NCBI GenBank assembly: GCA_004028745.1
Contig: RAZP01000048.1
Span: 1-45,886 of the forward strand
Reading direction: 5' to 3'
DNA length: 45,886 nucleotides
Source: Prosthecochloris sp.
GTDB lineage: Bacteria > Bacteroidota > Chlorobiia > Chlorobiales > Chlorobiaceae
Part shown: piece after piece, positions 33,781 to 42,581 of the stretch
Numbering within the stretch: the stretch's first letter is position 1
Layout of the letters: each line of letters starts with the position of its first letter
Notes under the pieces: generated by a model
Database searches by the model: none
What the model saw: only the letters and a program-made list of their open reading frames with translations
What the model was told of the DNA's origin: nothing
Made by a program: the position numbers and the translations under genes

Positions 33781-34104
33781 CAGGTTACGTTTTCGTTTTT
33801 CAGTTATAGAAACAAGCTTAACACCTTGATCGTCAACCAACTTTTGCTGTCCATGGATTCGCACGAATTTTCAACGTCAGATTTCTTTTTCGCACGGCAC
33901 GGGCGAACACAGGGGTTCACCTCTACAGTTCAACGATTCAACAACTAAACAAATCAACAATCTTCAAATTCTGGATTCTGAACTTTTTTCGATTACGAGT
34001 ACGATTACCGCTTCGCTGAGTACGAGTACGAAACTCGAAAAACTTGTTTCCTGCATATGCTATCCAGCCATTGTAACAGTTCAACAATACACCGATTCAA
34101 CAAT
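33781..34104. other. Spacer with dispersed repeats
   Basis: It holds a degraded GGGCGAACACAGGGGTTC palindrome (33899-33935), TTCAACAATTCAAC-type sequence (about 33928-33960 and 34079-34110), and a full CGATTACGA / GCTTCGCTGAGTACGA repeat at 33989-34030. No gene is visible. The sppA promoter should lie here but is not clear. Confidence 0.7.
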
Positions 34105-35076
34105 TCAACATTTCATTTCTTCATACAGCAGACAACTAACCTTATGACTGCTGCCGTCACAAAGCGGTTTCAAAACAGGTTCCACAGACCGGCAGTGGTC
34201 CATCACCTCGGGGCACCGGGTATGAAAGCTGCATCCGCTGGGCATATCGAGCGGCCCCGGCAGATCACCTTTCAGAAGTATCCGTTCCTTTTTGCGGTTC
34301 AGCTCCGGGAGAGGAATAGCGGACATCAAAGCTTTCGTGTAAGGATGTTTTGGATTTGCATACAACTCGTTCGCGTCGGCTATCTCGACAATTTTCCCCA
34401 AATACATAACCGCTACCCGGTCGGAAATATACTCTACAACCGAGAGATCATGCGCAATAAAAAGATAGGTAAGCTCAAACTCTGCCTGAAGGTCCTTAAG
34501 CAGGTTGATGATCTGCGACTGAATGGAAACATCGAGCGCGGAAACCGGCTCGTCGCAAATAATAACCTTAGGATTAACGGCAAGCGCCCTTGCAATCCCG
34601 ATTCTCTGCCGCTGTCCTCCTGAAAACTCATGGGGATAACGGTTGAAATACTCACTGGTCAGGCCGACAATATCGAGCAATTCGCAGATTTTTTTTTTCG
34701 CTTCCTGACGGGGAACAACTTTGTGAACAGCCAATACTTCATTGAGCATCTGGCCGATCGTCATCCTGGGGTTCAAGGAACTGAACGGGTCTTGAAAGAT
34801 CATCTGCATCTCGCTGCGCAGGCTGCGAAAATCGCGATTGGCTACCGTATTGATCTGTTCACCGTTGTACCATATACCGCCTTTGACCGGAACCGGAGTC
34901 AGCCGCAGCAATGCGCGTCCAAGCGTTGTCTTGCCGCAGCCCGATTCCCCGACCAGACCAAGTGTCTCCCCCTTTTTAACATCAAAGGAAACCCCGTTTA
35001 CCGCCCTTACAACAGTTTTTCTTCCGCCTTTTCTGGATGAAAAAGCAACTTCGAGGTCGCGTACCTTTAACAGCAT
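34105..35076 (-). CDS. Peptide-type ABC transporter ATPase, OppF/DppF family
   Basis: This ATP-binding subunit has Walker A GLVGESGCGKTT, Q-loop, signature FSGGQRQRIGIARAL, Walker B IICDEPVSALD, and the H-loop His in YLFIAHDLSVV. The C-terminal oligopeptide domain is present (HPYTKALMSAIPLPE, CSFHTRCP with the Cys pair). It is about 323 residues. The ATG at 35076 gives the natural MLLKVRDLEVAF start; upstream in-frame ATG at 35127 is possible. No permease or OppD partner is next to it, so it may work with the OppB-type permease at 1531 or with genes outside. Confidence 0.9.
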   Translation of the reverse strand: MLLKVRDLEVAFSSRKGGRKTVVRAVNGVSFDVKKGETLGLVGESGCGKTTLGRALLRLTPVPVKGGIWYNGEQINTVANRDFRSLRSEMQMIFQDPFSSLNPRMTIGQMLNEVLAVHKVVPRQEAKKKICELLDIVGLTSEYFNRYPHEFSGGQRQRIGIARALAVNPKVIICDEPVSALDVSIQSQIINLLKDLQAEFELTYLFIAHDLSVVEYISDRVAVMYLGKIVEIADANELYANPKHPYTKALMSAIPLPELNRKKERILLKGDLPGPLDMPSGCSFHTRCPEVMDHCRSVEPVLKPLCDGSSHKVSCLLYEEMKC

Positions 35077-35286
35077 GCCGTTCCGACGTATTTCCTTTCC
35101 GTTTTCTTCCAAGTGATTCCGTTCCATATTCTTCAAGCACCCCTATTTTCCGCTCAGCACAATATACAGGATTTTCCCGGTTGATCTGACCTTCTGAAAC
35201 CTCACCAGCTTCAGGAACAATGTGTCTGGAGGGAAAAATATAAGTAGCTGAAGAGCAAAGACTATGAATACTATGCTTTTGGAAGC

Positions 35287-35514
35287 CTATAGCAACTCTT
35301 GAAATCGGTTGAGAGATATCCGTGCCTGTTTCAAGATATGGGAAAGCGTTGATCTCTTGATGGGACGATGTGCCGGTATAGTTAGCTTGAGGGTTTGTTC
35401 CGGTGTGTGTTTCTGCAAGCGGATGTGACTGCCCTTTTGTCGAACGATTACCCAACCGTCACGCTGTAATGCCTTGATGACGCGGTCATAGTGAAGGCTG
35501 GGAACTTTCGTCAT
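35287..35514 (-). CDS. hicA: HicA-type mRNA interferase toxin
   Basis: HicA is a dsRBD-fold toxin that cleaves mRNA. The 75 residues have the family pattern RVIKALQRDGWVIVRQKGSHIRL with the catalytic His in GSHIRL, and TIPAHRPIKRSTLSHILKQA. It overlaps hicB by four bases (ATGA) and follows it, so the order is antitoxin first. Confidence 0.93.
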   Translation of the reverse strand: MTKVPSLHYDRVIKALQRDGWVIVRQKGSHIRLQKHTPEQTLKLTIPAHRPIKRSTLSHILKQARISLNRFQELL

Positions 35515-35714
35515 ATAGCCAATTCAAGTTGTTCTGCATTTGCAGATGCCGTGAGATCATCTTCAACTGGTTCGAGATATAGTTCTATAGCTTCACGGAT
35601 GTTCGCAAGAACTTCTTCCTTGGTATCCCCCTCACTGATACACCCAGGTAAAGAAGGCACGTAAGCAGTATACCCGTTTTCATCGCTTGGCTCAAGAATA
35701 ACTTTCAGATTCAT
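35511..35714 (-). CDS. hicB: HicB-type antitoxin
   Basis: This 67-residue protein has the HicB partial-RNaseH fold pattern: VILEPSDENGYTAYVPSLPGCISEGDTKEEVLANIREAIELYLE. The usual HTH or RHH tail is absent, so DNA binding may need the complex or be lacking. It is the first gene of the pair with hicA. Confidence 0.93.
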   Translation of the reverse strand: MNLKVILEPSDENGYTAYVPSLPGCISEGDTKEEVLANIREAIELYLEPVEDDLTASANAEQLELAI

Positions 35715-35727
35715 GATTAAATTGTGC

Positions 35728-35746
35728 TTACAAATTCAGAATGTAA
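35728..35746. promoter_or_regulatory. Possible operator upstream of hicBA
   Basis: TTACA and TGTAA are in inverted orientation around an AATTC/GAAT core, 14 bases upstream of the hicB ATG. The symmetry is imperfect. It could be an autoregulatory site. Confidence 0.3.
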
Positions 35747-35919
35747 ATTTGATCTTTTATATCAAGGATCATAAAATAAATGATAAAACCCGGTTATCTG
35801 TAACGCAAGTTAGTCTAAAAAAATTGCAAAACCACCTCCCCTCCCCTGTCACTCTTTATAGAACGGCCTGAACTCATTTGACGGCCCGCCTCCACCGATG
35901 CGGAGATTATCAAACAATT

Positions 35920-36342
35920 TCAGGAACTTTGCCTCAGCACCAGCCAAGTAAACTCTCCTTCAAGAGCTTTTATCCCCGCCTCGGATACAACCTCTACGAC
36001 GACGCTTGTAATGATCTTTCGCCTGCTGTCAAGAATCTGCTGAAACTCATCAAAAGTATGTTGCAATGAAATCGGCTCGGCAGTAGACAAGCCTTCTGTC
36101 GGTTTGAAAAATTTCGTGACCGCGCTTCTCAGCGTTGGGAGATCCGCCGTCAGATCCATGCCGAGCCTATCGAAAAGGCACTGAGCAGACGCCGCTTCAG
36201 CCAAAGCGAACTGGGCACAGAAACTCACGCCGCCAAAATAATTACGAATGCGGGGGTTGTCCGGCAAACGGAGGCCTTGAGAATCTTTCTGATACGTTAT
36301 GCCCAAATGTTTGTTGAGTGGTATGTCTGCTACGCTACTCAT
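35920..36342 (-). CDS. Hotdog-fold thioesterase-like protein (DUF4442/YiiD-C type)
   Basis: This 140-residue protein resembles DUF4442/YiiD C-terminal hotdog proteins: IPLNKHLGITYQKDSQGLRLPDNPRIRNYFGGVSFCAQFALAEAAS is the typical substrate-pocket helix region. No catalytic residue set is certain. Its ATG overlaps the stop of the FlK-like gene by four bases, so both are translated together and may act on related acyl-CoA or acyl-carrier substrates. The pairing is seen here; the joint role is inference. Confidence 0.65.
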   Translation of the reverse strand: MSSVADIPLNKHLGITYQKDSQGLRLPDNPRIRNYFGGVSFCAQFALAEAASAQCLFDRLGMDLTADLPTLRSAVTKFFKPTEGLSTAEPISLQHTFDEFQQILDSRRKIITSVVVEVVSEAGIKALEGEFTWLVLRQSS

Positions 36343-36758
36343 TTCCCCCTCTTTTCTGTAACCTTGGCATCAAACTTTTCCTTGTTGATAACAAAACGCT
36401 CATGCCGTCCCTTTGAAATAAGATCAACGCCGTCATGGGCCTCAACCGAGAAGACAAGCTTTCTTCCGTCAACTTCGATCAATTCGACGGCTGCTGTGAC
36501 TTCCAAACCGGGCGGCGTGGCGGCTTCGTGGCTGACGTCTACATGCGTTCCGACAGTTTGCTCCTGCGGCCAATCAAGGTGGGGATTGATTGCTTTGATA
36601 CAGCTCCATTCAAGGAAACCTACCAGATATCCGGTAGCAAATACTTCCGGCATTACCAGAAATTCTTCCGATTCCGGGTAAAGTGACGGCACGGTCTTAG
36701 ACGATGGCACTACAAATTTGTGCTCGTATTTGATACCTGGTTTCAATGTTTCTTTCAT
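36339..36758 (-). CDS. FlK-like hotdog thioesterase
   Basis: The 139 residues fit the fluoroacetyl-CoA thioesterase-like family: the helix region PEVFATGYLVGFLEWSCI carries a Thr and a Glu in the places of the known catalytic residues, and GTHVDVSHEAATPPG carries the His. Conserved strands LEVTAAVELIEVDGRKLVF and HERFVI follow. Such proteins hydrolyse acyl-CoA thioesters; the substrate here is unknown. It is the first gene of a two-gene overlapping operon. Confidence 0.8.
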   Translation of the reverse strand: MKETLKPGIKYEHKFVVPSSKTVPSLYPESEEFLVMPEVFATGYLVGFLEWSCIKAINPHLDWPQEQTVGTHVDVSHEAATPPGLEVTAAVELIEVDGRKLVFSVEAHDGVDLISKGRHERFVINKEKFDAKVTEKRGK

Positions 36759-37056
36759 ATGGTTCTTTGTTTGCGCATAACGTTGAGGTTCAGGTGTTCC
36801 GAAAAGCAGGGAACATCACTCAAAAGCACTTCTATTAATTGTCGCGAGTCCCGATTTATCGGGATACAAGGCGGACGGAGCACAGAAACCGGGGTCCCGA
36901 CAAGGTCGGGACAACGACGTAATCACGGTGCGCAACAAATTAATAGAGGTGCCTTCAAGCTTTTTGGAACTGCCCGGATTCCCCTTGTCAGCTGTTGTTA
37001 ATAGTTAAGGACACATTAAGAATTACCTTGCGATTCATACAGCGCTTACACATGCA
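36759..37056. other. Spacer carrying a MITE
   Basis: Apart from the element at 36824-36954 the spacer shows no gene. Confidence 0.7.
36824..36954. mobile_element. MITE, GGGCACC family, intact copy 2
   Basis: The 131-bp element runs from AAGCACTTCTATTAATT to AATTAATAGAGGTGCCT with inverted ends. It is flanked by TCAA on both sides (36820-36823, 36955-36958), a 4-bp target duplication. Internal TCCCGA-TTTA-TCGGGA and GTCCCGAC-AAG-GTCGGGAC palindromes are additional. It shares ACAAGGCGGACGGAGC with the copy at 21760. Confidence 0.88.
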
Positions 37057-37602
37057 TTAGCTGCTCGATACCGGTATGTCAGCTTTTATACAGGCTGTAT
37101 CCTCGGCACTGATGCTTGCATTTAAGCGCTTACACAAAGAAAGCATTCGTTTGTTACCTGGTTGTATGTAACCTCTTAATATAGCAATACCGTTATCCCT
37201 TGCTGACCCGATCAGCTTTTTTAACAATGCGTAGCCAACACCTTGATTCTGGAACTCATCCACCACCGTGACGGCAAATTCAGCAATATTATTTTCTCCA
37301 GTCAGCTTGACATACCGGGATAATCCTATCCCTCTTTCCTGGTTCTTTTCACGTATCAACGCGCACCACGCCATCCTGTTTTTACCGTCAAGGTTAGTCA
37401 GATAATCAAGCTGTTTGTCGGAAAGTTTACGTGCAGGTGAAGCAAAGCGTAACCAGCGTGACCGAGCAGACATACTATGCATGGCATTCGCGATCTGGCC
37501 TTTCAAAAATTCGGGAGTGTGTCCTGTTTCCGGGTCAACGCATACATGTATCTCGTATGGGGTTCCATTTTTCATGGCCAGCCCGGATGTCACGTTTTTC
37601 AT
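37057..37602 (-). CDS. GNAT family N-acetyltransferase
   Basis: This 181-residue GNAT domain has VDEFQNQGVGYALLKKLIGSA as the acetyl-CoA loop (Q-x-x-G-x-G) and IAILRGYIQPGNKRMLSLCKRL as the closing strands. A TSGLAMKNGTPYEIH N-terminus precedes it. It overlaps the end of the 2TM-domain gene by four bases. The arrangement resembles the C-terminal acetyltransferase part of acetyl-CoA-synthetase-like Pat enzymes, but no such domain is attached. The substrate is unknown. Confidence 0.8.
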   Translation of the reverse strand: MKNVTSGLAMKNGTPYEIHVCVDPETGHTPEFLKGQIANAMHSMSARSRWLRFASPARKLSDKQLDYLTNLDGKNRMAWCALIREKNQERGIGLSRYVKLTGENNIAEFAVTVVDEFQNQGVGYALLKKLIGSARDNGIAILRGYIQPGNKRMLSLCKRLNASISAEDTACIKADIPVSSS

Positions 37603-37877
37603 TGCTTCCTTGAAGCTTCTTCCTTCATTTCCTTCTCAATCATTTTTTCCATGACAGATGACCCTCCGGAAAAAACGAAGATTTCCATTCCATGAAAAAA
37701 CACACCGATTCCCCATCCAAGCAGGGGCCAAATGAACCACAAGTATTCGGGAGAGGTGCTCATATTGATAACTATGATTGCTATATTGACAAACATGTAG
37801 ATTGCCAAATGAATGTAAAATCCCAGCTTTGCCTTAACCCTTTTTTTAGCCCTTTGGTAAGCCTCCTGATTTTCCAT
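37599..37877 (-). CDS. 2TM-domain protein
   Basis: This 92-residue protein has a short amphipathic N-terminus (YQRAKKRVKAKLGFYIHLAIYMFVNIAIIVIN) and two membrane helices joined by SPEYLWFIWPLLGWGIGVFFHG, the 2TM-domain pattern. It has a basic and acidic C-terminal tail. GGGAGGAA precedes the ATG. Function is unknown; such domains often accompany histidine kinases, none of which is here. Confidence 0.82.
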   Translation of the reverse strand: MENQEAYQRAKKRVKAKLGFYIHLAIYMFVNIAIIVINMSTSPEYLWFIWPLLGWGIGVFFHGMEIFVFSGGSSVMEKMIEKEMKEEASRKQ

Positions 37878-37961
37878 GGGTTCCTCCCAATGTATTTATT
37901 ATTCATCATTTAACATACTGTACCACTGTTTTGTCATAACGTATTCACAAAATATTTTCGT

Positions 37962-38546
37962 TCATTTGTACATGGCCAAAACAACCACACGATTCAGCCC
38001 TATACGTATCTTATCCATTACAGACAGCCCCGGTTCCGACAGCACTATTTTCTGTAGCCCCGCAAAGGTTAGCATCTTACCGGTTTCACAGTAATGCTGT
38101 AACATGGTCTTGACTAATGACAGCATTACCCGGATCTTCTCTTCCATATTTTTTCCCGCATAATCGCCACCTTTATCATTAGCCGCATTATAAGTGAAAT
38201 CCAGGGTTCCTGCTGTTCCTCCCTGGCCATCATCTTGTAACTCGATTTTATACAGTGATGATGATTTTTCATTGTCAAGCCTGAAGTGAAGTTTGTAATT
38301 ATCTGGATCGTGCATAACCGCCGTCCATGTGGTTTTTCCCTGAAAGCTGTTTAGCAGGAACGGTGCAGATGAAACCTCACTAAAAATTGTTCCCGACTCC
38401 ACCTTATCATTTGGACAATGAATCAGGCGACATTTCCAACCCGGTATCCATCTATATTCTTCTACCGGACAGCAAAGCGGGAAAACCTTTTCAACCGGTG
38501 CCTTGATATGTACAGGCAATACTATGTTCGCTTTAGTTTTTGACAT
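37962..38546 (-). CDS. SRPBCC-family protein
   Basis: This 194-residue protein has the START/SRPBCC lipid-pocket pattern: VLPVHIKAPVEKVFPLCCPVEEYRWIPGWKC at the start and NYKLHFRLDNEKSSSLYKIELQDDGQGGTAGTLDFTY in the middle. There is no signal peptide. A hydrophobic ligand is likely, but which is unknown. It lies just downstream of the TauE-like gene on the same strand. Confidence 0.78.
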   Translation of the reverse strand: MSKTKANIVLPVHIKAPVEKVFPLCCPVEEYRWIPGWKCRLIHCPNDKVESGTIFSEVSSAPFLLNSFQGKTTWTAVMHDPDNYKLHFRLDNEKSSSLYKIELQDDGQGGTAGTLDFTYNAANDKGGDYAGKNMEEKIRVMLSLVKTMLQHYCETGKMLTFAGLQKIVLSEPGLSVMDKIRIGLNRVVVLAMYK

Positions 38547-38569
38547 GGCTCAGTCCATGAAAGCAGCCA

Positions 38570-39793
38570 TTAAAAAGGCGGAAGCCAGCTCTCTCCGAAA
38601 AATCCCTTGCTGAAATATCTCAGGCCAACATAAACGGCCAGAACGACAAATAGTCTTTTCAGCCATATTTCCGGGATATATTTCTGGGTTCTCGGGCCTA
38701 TCATAGCACCGACAAAAACACCAATCATCTCAACGCCTACAAGATCCCAGCTGATAAATGTTCCTTTTACAATCACATACGAAAAAATACTGGTGACCAT
38801 GCTCAAGAGGACAGCTAAAGCCGACGTACCCACTACAATAAACATCGGCAAACCGATAACGGCCGTCAAAAAAGGAACGTACAGAAAGCCGCCGCCTATC
38901 CCCAAAAAGGAGGATATCGACGCGATAACCAGGCCGCCGACAACCGCCAGAAGAGGATTAAATCTGAATTCGGTTCCGTAAAAAGAAAATGTTATTTCCC
39001 TCAAGTTTGCAGATACAATATGAACACCTTGCGGTTTTGAAACATCCTTTTCTTTCATCAAGCGCTGAAATGTTTCAGACGCTTGACCGGCTTTTTTCTT
39101 TTTGGATCGAGCTTTCTTAGTTGTGCTATAAAAAATAACAGCCCCTATGACGAGCACAGCCAGGCCAAAATAACCGATATACTCGTTAAGCTGTATTTTC
39201 CCCGCGGTAAGCCAGGGGATTAAAAAACCTCCGGCAACACTGCCTGCCCCCAAAGCCACTCCCAAAGGGACAACCAGTCTTTTCATTCTATAAAAGCTAT
39301 ACGAGGAAATCAGGGCAGCCAACGCCACAAGATATTGATTGGTTGCCCTGATTGTATCTGTCAACAGAGCGTTTAGCTCAGGATTGGTAAACTTGAAACT
39401 GTCGGCGTAGCTGCCCAGACCAAAAAGGGTCAAGTGCCCCACTCCCGCCATAATACCGCCAAAAGCGCCGACAGTCGAGAAAATCCACCCTACCCACACC
39501 GCCCATAAAAAGGCGACGACGTAATTAATTTGAGGCGCTCCGGGTATTCCTGCAAACCCTTTTTCCGCAATGGAGTTTATTGTTCCCGGTTTTGAACCTG
39601 TTGGTGTTTTGGCAATTATTCCACCGAGCTTTCCTGATAGATGCAGCGGAGCACCCACAGCCTCAGTTCGCCGTTCTTCAACTCGCTTTTCAAATGATGA
39701 ATTCTCAGCAAAAACTACTGTCTGGCTGTTGAACACCAAAAAGAAGAAAGTAAAAAGCAGTACCGACAACATTTTTCCGGTATATTCACTCAT
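38570..39793 (-). CDS. TauE/SafE family anion exporter
   Basis: This 407-residue membrane protein belongs to the TauE/SafE family of sulfite and organosulfonate permeases. It has a signal-like first helix, an extracytoplasmic segment of about 60 residues, and two repeated halves (VGWIFSTVGAFGGIMAGVGHL and SSFLGIGGGFLYVPFLTAVIGLP) with a Lys-rich cytoplasmic loop between them. The ATG at 39793 has a clean AAAGGAG seven bases upstream. In a sulfur-oxidising phototroph an export role for sulfite-like anions is plausible but unproven. A thioredoxin-fold gene lies 12 bases upstream. Confidence 0.85.
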   Translation of the reverse strand: MSEYTGKMLSVLLFTFFFLVFNSQTVVFAENSSFEKRVEERRTEAVGAPLHLSGKLGGIIAKTPTGSKPGTINSIAEKGFAGIPGAPQINYVVAFLWAVWVGWIFSTVGAFGGIMAGVGHLTLFGLGSYADSFKFTNPELNALLTDTIRATNQYLVALAALISSYSFYRMKRLVVPLGVALGAGSVAGGFLIPWLTAGKIQLNEYIGYFGLAVLVIGAVIFYSTTKKARSKKKKAGQASETFQRLMKEKDVSKPQGVHIVSANLREITFSFYGTEFRFNPLLAVVGGLVIASISSFLGIGGGFLYVPFLTAVIGLPMFIVVGTSALAVLLSMVTSIFSYVIVKGTFISWDLVGVEMIGVFVGAMIGPRTQKYIPEIWLKRLFVVLAVYVGLRYFSKGFFGESWLPPF

Positions 39794-39805
39794 AATCACT
39801 CCTTT

Positions 39806-40057
39806 TTACCGCCCCCCTTTCCCTGCAATACACTGCTCCAGTTCATTCCGGCTGACAACCTGATCTTCAAAAACCGTTTCCCCATCAATTGCAATAGCCG
39901 GAAACAGAGGCAGAGACGAGCTTTTCAGCTTTTCCTCTTTTGTTTTCCTGATGATCTCCAGTTCAAAACCGCACCCCTTTTTGAGGTCCGTAAATACTGA
40001 CAGGTTTTCATTGCAGCGCTTTCCTAAAGGATTATTAACATACAGCTGTAACAACAT
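39806..40057 (-). CDS. Small thioredoxin-fold protein
   Basis: This 83-residue protein reads as a glutaredoxin-like fold (LQLYVNNPLGKRCNENLSVF, LPLFPAIAIDGETVFEDQVVSRNELEQCI). The CxxC motif is absent: only a single Cys follows the KR in the N-terminal loop, so classical redox activity is doubtful. GGGAG precedes the ATG at 40057. It is the first gene of an apparent operon with the TauE-like exporter and the SRPBCC protein. Confidence 0.65.
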   Translation of the reverse strand: MLLQLYVNNPLGKRCNENLSVFTDLKKGCGFELEIIRKTKEEKLKSSSLPLFPAIAIDGETVFEDQVVSRNELEQCIAGKGGR

Positions 40058-40283
40058 CGAATATCTCCCTGTATTGTCAGGTTTTTCCCCTCAATGACCA
40101 ATATAGTGCAATAATTGCTTGTCAACTCAAGGTTACACCGAAGCCGTTTGCTGCTATTGAACATCCAGATGTCATTACTGTAAAAAGTCCTTCTCCCCTG
40201 TTTCGGGAACCTCTTGATATCTGTTATGGTTGGTGCAGATACCTCTTGCTATTAGTAGAACTTAACTTTATAAAAAAAAGAAG

Positions 40284-42581
40284 TTGCTGATTTTATTAGC
40301 CATAGGATTTTTAGCGTCTGCCGCTGCACCATTTTTTTATAAACGGTTCAAGGAGTTTTTTGGCTGGATTGCCGTGACATTTCCTTTGTACCTTTTCTTC
40401 GGCTTTCTGCTGAACTATCCACAAGTGGTGAGCGGCAATAGTGTCAGAGAATCGGTGCCATGGATGCCGTCTCTCGGCGTTAATTTCACGTTCCTTCTTG
40501 ATGGCCTGAGCCTGACCTTTGCGCTGATTATCACGTTGATCGGTGCTGCTGTTTTTCTTTTTGCAGGCGCTTACATGAAGAATTATGAGCATACCAGCAG
40601 GTTTTATGTCTACATCGGCATTTTCATGACATCAATGCTGGGGCTCGTGCTTTCCGACAATATACTCCTGATGTTTGTGTTCTGGGAGCTGACAAGCATC
40701 AGCTCCTACCTGCTGATCGGTTTCCATCATCATAAAGAGCAATCACGAAAATCAGCTCTGCAGGCGCTGTTGGTGACGGGCAGCGGCAGTCTGGCATTAT
40801 TGGCCGGTATTATCCTGCTGTACCAAGTGACCGGCAGTTTCGAAATCTCCTCATTCTATGACCTGAACGAGGTGATCACCGGCCACACGCTTTATCCCGC
40901 GATTGTGATCCTGATCCTGACCGGTGCGTTTACCAAGTCAGCCCAATTTCCGTTTCATTTCTGGCTTCCCAATGCCATGGATGCCCCCACTCCTGTTAGT
41001 GCTTACCTGCATTCCGCAACGATGGTCAAGGCCGGAATTTACCTGATAGCCAGAATGAATCACGCGATCGGCGGCACTGCGCTTTGGCAAGACACTATCC
41101 TGATTGCAGGAACAGTGACCATGCTGTTTACCGCACTGCTTGCGTTTAAACAAACGGACTTGAAAAAGCTGCTTGCATATTCGACGCTGAGTGTGCTCGG
41201 GACACTGACGATGCTGCTTGGTATCGGGTCAAAGCTTGCTATCAAGGCGTTTTTTATCTACATCATTGCACACTCGCTCTACAAAGGGGCGCTGTTCCTG
41301 GTTGCCGGGACATTGGACCACGAAACCGGAACGCGTGATGTGTCAAAGCTTGGAGGATTACGAAAAGCCATGCCAGTGACAACCATCACCGCGGCACTTG
41401 CATCGTTTTCCATGATGGGAATCATTCCCTTGATTGGGTTTATCGGTAAGGAAACAGTTTATAAATCCATTCTTGAGCTGGATTACTGGGGAACATTTTT
41501 GATCGCAATTGCTGTCCTTGCCAATGCTTTTGTGGTGATGATCACCCTGCTTGTGGGTTTCAAACCGTTTTGGGGCGATCTGCTCCCAACCCCGAAGAAA
41601 CCGAAGGAAGCACCGCTGAAAATGCTCATTGGCCCTGCTCTGCTTGCAGGGCTGGGGTTGCTTTTCGGAGTTTTCCCTGATTTTTTCATCGCCAGACTGC
41701 TGGACCAGTCAGCACAAAGTATTCTTTCGGAAACGCTCAGTTTGAAGATAAAGATATGGCATGGCTTTAACCTTGTATTGCTTTTGAGCTTTGCCACACT
41801 GCTGTTGGGGGGCACTGTGTATCTGCTCCGGGCAAAGCTTTTACCCCGTGTGCAAACGCTGACGCTGCCGGGTATCGTCAAGCCTTCGGCCTGGTATGAC
41901 GCTGCACTCCAGGGAACGTTGTCATTCGCAAGGCTGCAAACACGTATCGTTCAAAACGGTTACCTGCGCAATTACATCATATTCATTATGGTCACGGCGG
42001 TTTCGCTGGCTTCTTTTTCACTTTACCACGCTTCCGGTAAAGTCACCATAGTCCCGGACTTTTCCATTACCTTTTACGAAGCAGCGCTTGCGTTCATTAT
42101 TGTTGTCTCGGCGTTTATCCTGATTACCTCCACATCAAGATTGAAATCAATTGTGGCTCTCGGCGTACTGGGCCTTTCCATTGGTATCATTTTCGTTATC
42201 TACGGTGCCCCCGACCTGGCACTGACAACGTTTGCAATTGAGACGCTCAATGTTATCCTGTTCGTACTGGTACTCTATAAGCTGCCCCGTTTCTTGAAAC
42301 TTTCCCGGTCTTCGAATCGGGTTAGGGATACGGTGATCGCAGCATGTGTCGGGGTGTTCATGACCCTTATGGTGTTGTTTGCAACCTCATTTGAACTCTC
42401 GTCGGAGCTGAAAAACTATTTTGCCGCAGCAAGCGTACCGGACGGCAAAGGACGGAATGTGGTAAATGTCATTCTCGTTGATTTCAGGGCAATTGACACT
42501 CTTGGAGAAATCACAGTGCTGGCTATCGCCGCACTGGGTATTTTTGCACTGCTTAAACTAAAACCGGAAAGAGAGGAGTGA
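40284..42581 (+). CDS. mrpA: Na+/H+ antiporter subunit MrpA
   Basis: MrpA is the large, NuoL-like subunit of the Mrp cation/proton antiporter. The 765-residue protein has the N-terminal FLLDGLSLTFALIITLIG motif, the proton-channel region TSISSYLLIGFHHHKEQSRKSALQALL, QFPFHFWLPNAMDAPTPVSAYLHSATMVKAG with the conserved Lys residues, and a C-terminal MbhD/E-like part (YGAPDLALTTFAIETLNVILFVLV). The start is TTG at 40284; an upstream ATG in frame is absent, so the exact start is uncertain. It heads a seven-gene operon with 4-base overlaps. Confidence 0.95.
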   Translation: MLILLAIGFLASAAAPFFYKRFKEFFGWIAVTFPLYLFFGFLLNYPQVVSGNSVRESVPWMPSLGVNFTFLLDGLSLTFALIITLIGAAVFLFAGAYMKNYEHTSRFYVYIGIFMTSMLGLVLSDNILLMFVFWELTSISSYLLIGFHHHKEQSRKSALQALLVTGSGSLALLAGIILLYQVTGSFEISSFYDLNEVITGHTLYPAIVILILTGAFTKSAQFPFHFWLPNAMDAPTPVSAYLHSATMVKAGIYLIARMNHAIGGTALWQDTILIAGTVTMLFTALLAFKQTDLKKLLAYSTLSVLGTLTMLLGIGSKLAIKAFFIYIIAHSLYKGALFLVAGTLDHETGTRDVSKLGGLRKAMPVTTITAALASFSMMGIIPLIGFIGKETVYKSILELDYWGTFLIAIAVLANAFVVMITLLVGFKPFWGDLLPTPKKPKEAPLKMLIGPALLAGLGLLFGVFPDFFIARLLDQSAQSILSETLSLKIKIWHGFNLVLLLSFATLLLGGTVYLLRAKLLPRVQTLTLPGIVKPSAWYDAALQGTLSFARLQTRIVQNGYLRNYIIFIMVTAVSLASFSLYHASGKVTIVPDFSITFYEAALAFIIVVSAFILITSTSRLKSIVALGVLGLSIGIIFVIYGAPDLALTTFAIETLNVILFVLVLYKLPRFLKLSRSSNRVRDTVIAACVGVFMTLMVLFATSFELSSELKNYFAAASVPDGKGRNVVNVILVDFRAIDTLGEITVLAIAALGIFALLKLKPEREE

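Noticed and set aside
35728..35746. Strong operator claim for hicBA
   Set aside because: The inverted repeat is imperfect and HicB here lacks a DNA-binding tail, so it is listed only as a low-confidence site.
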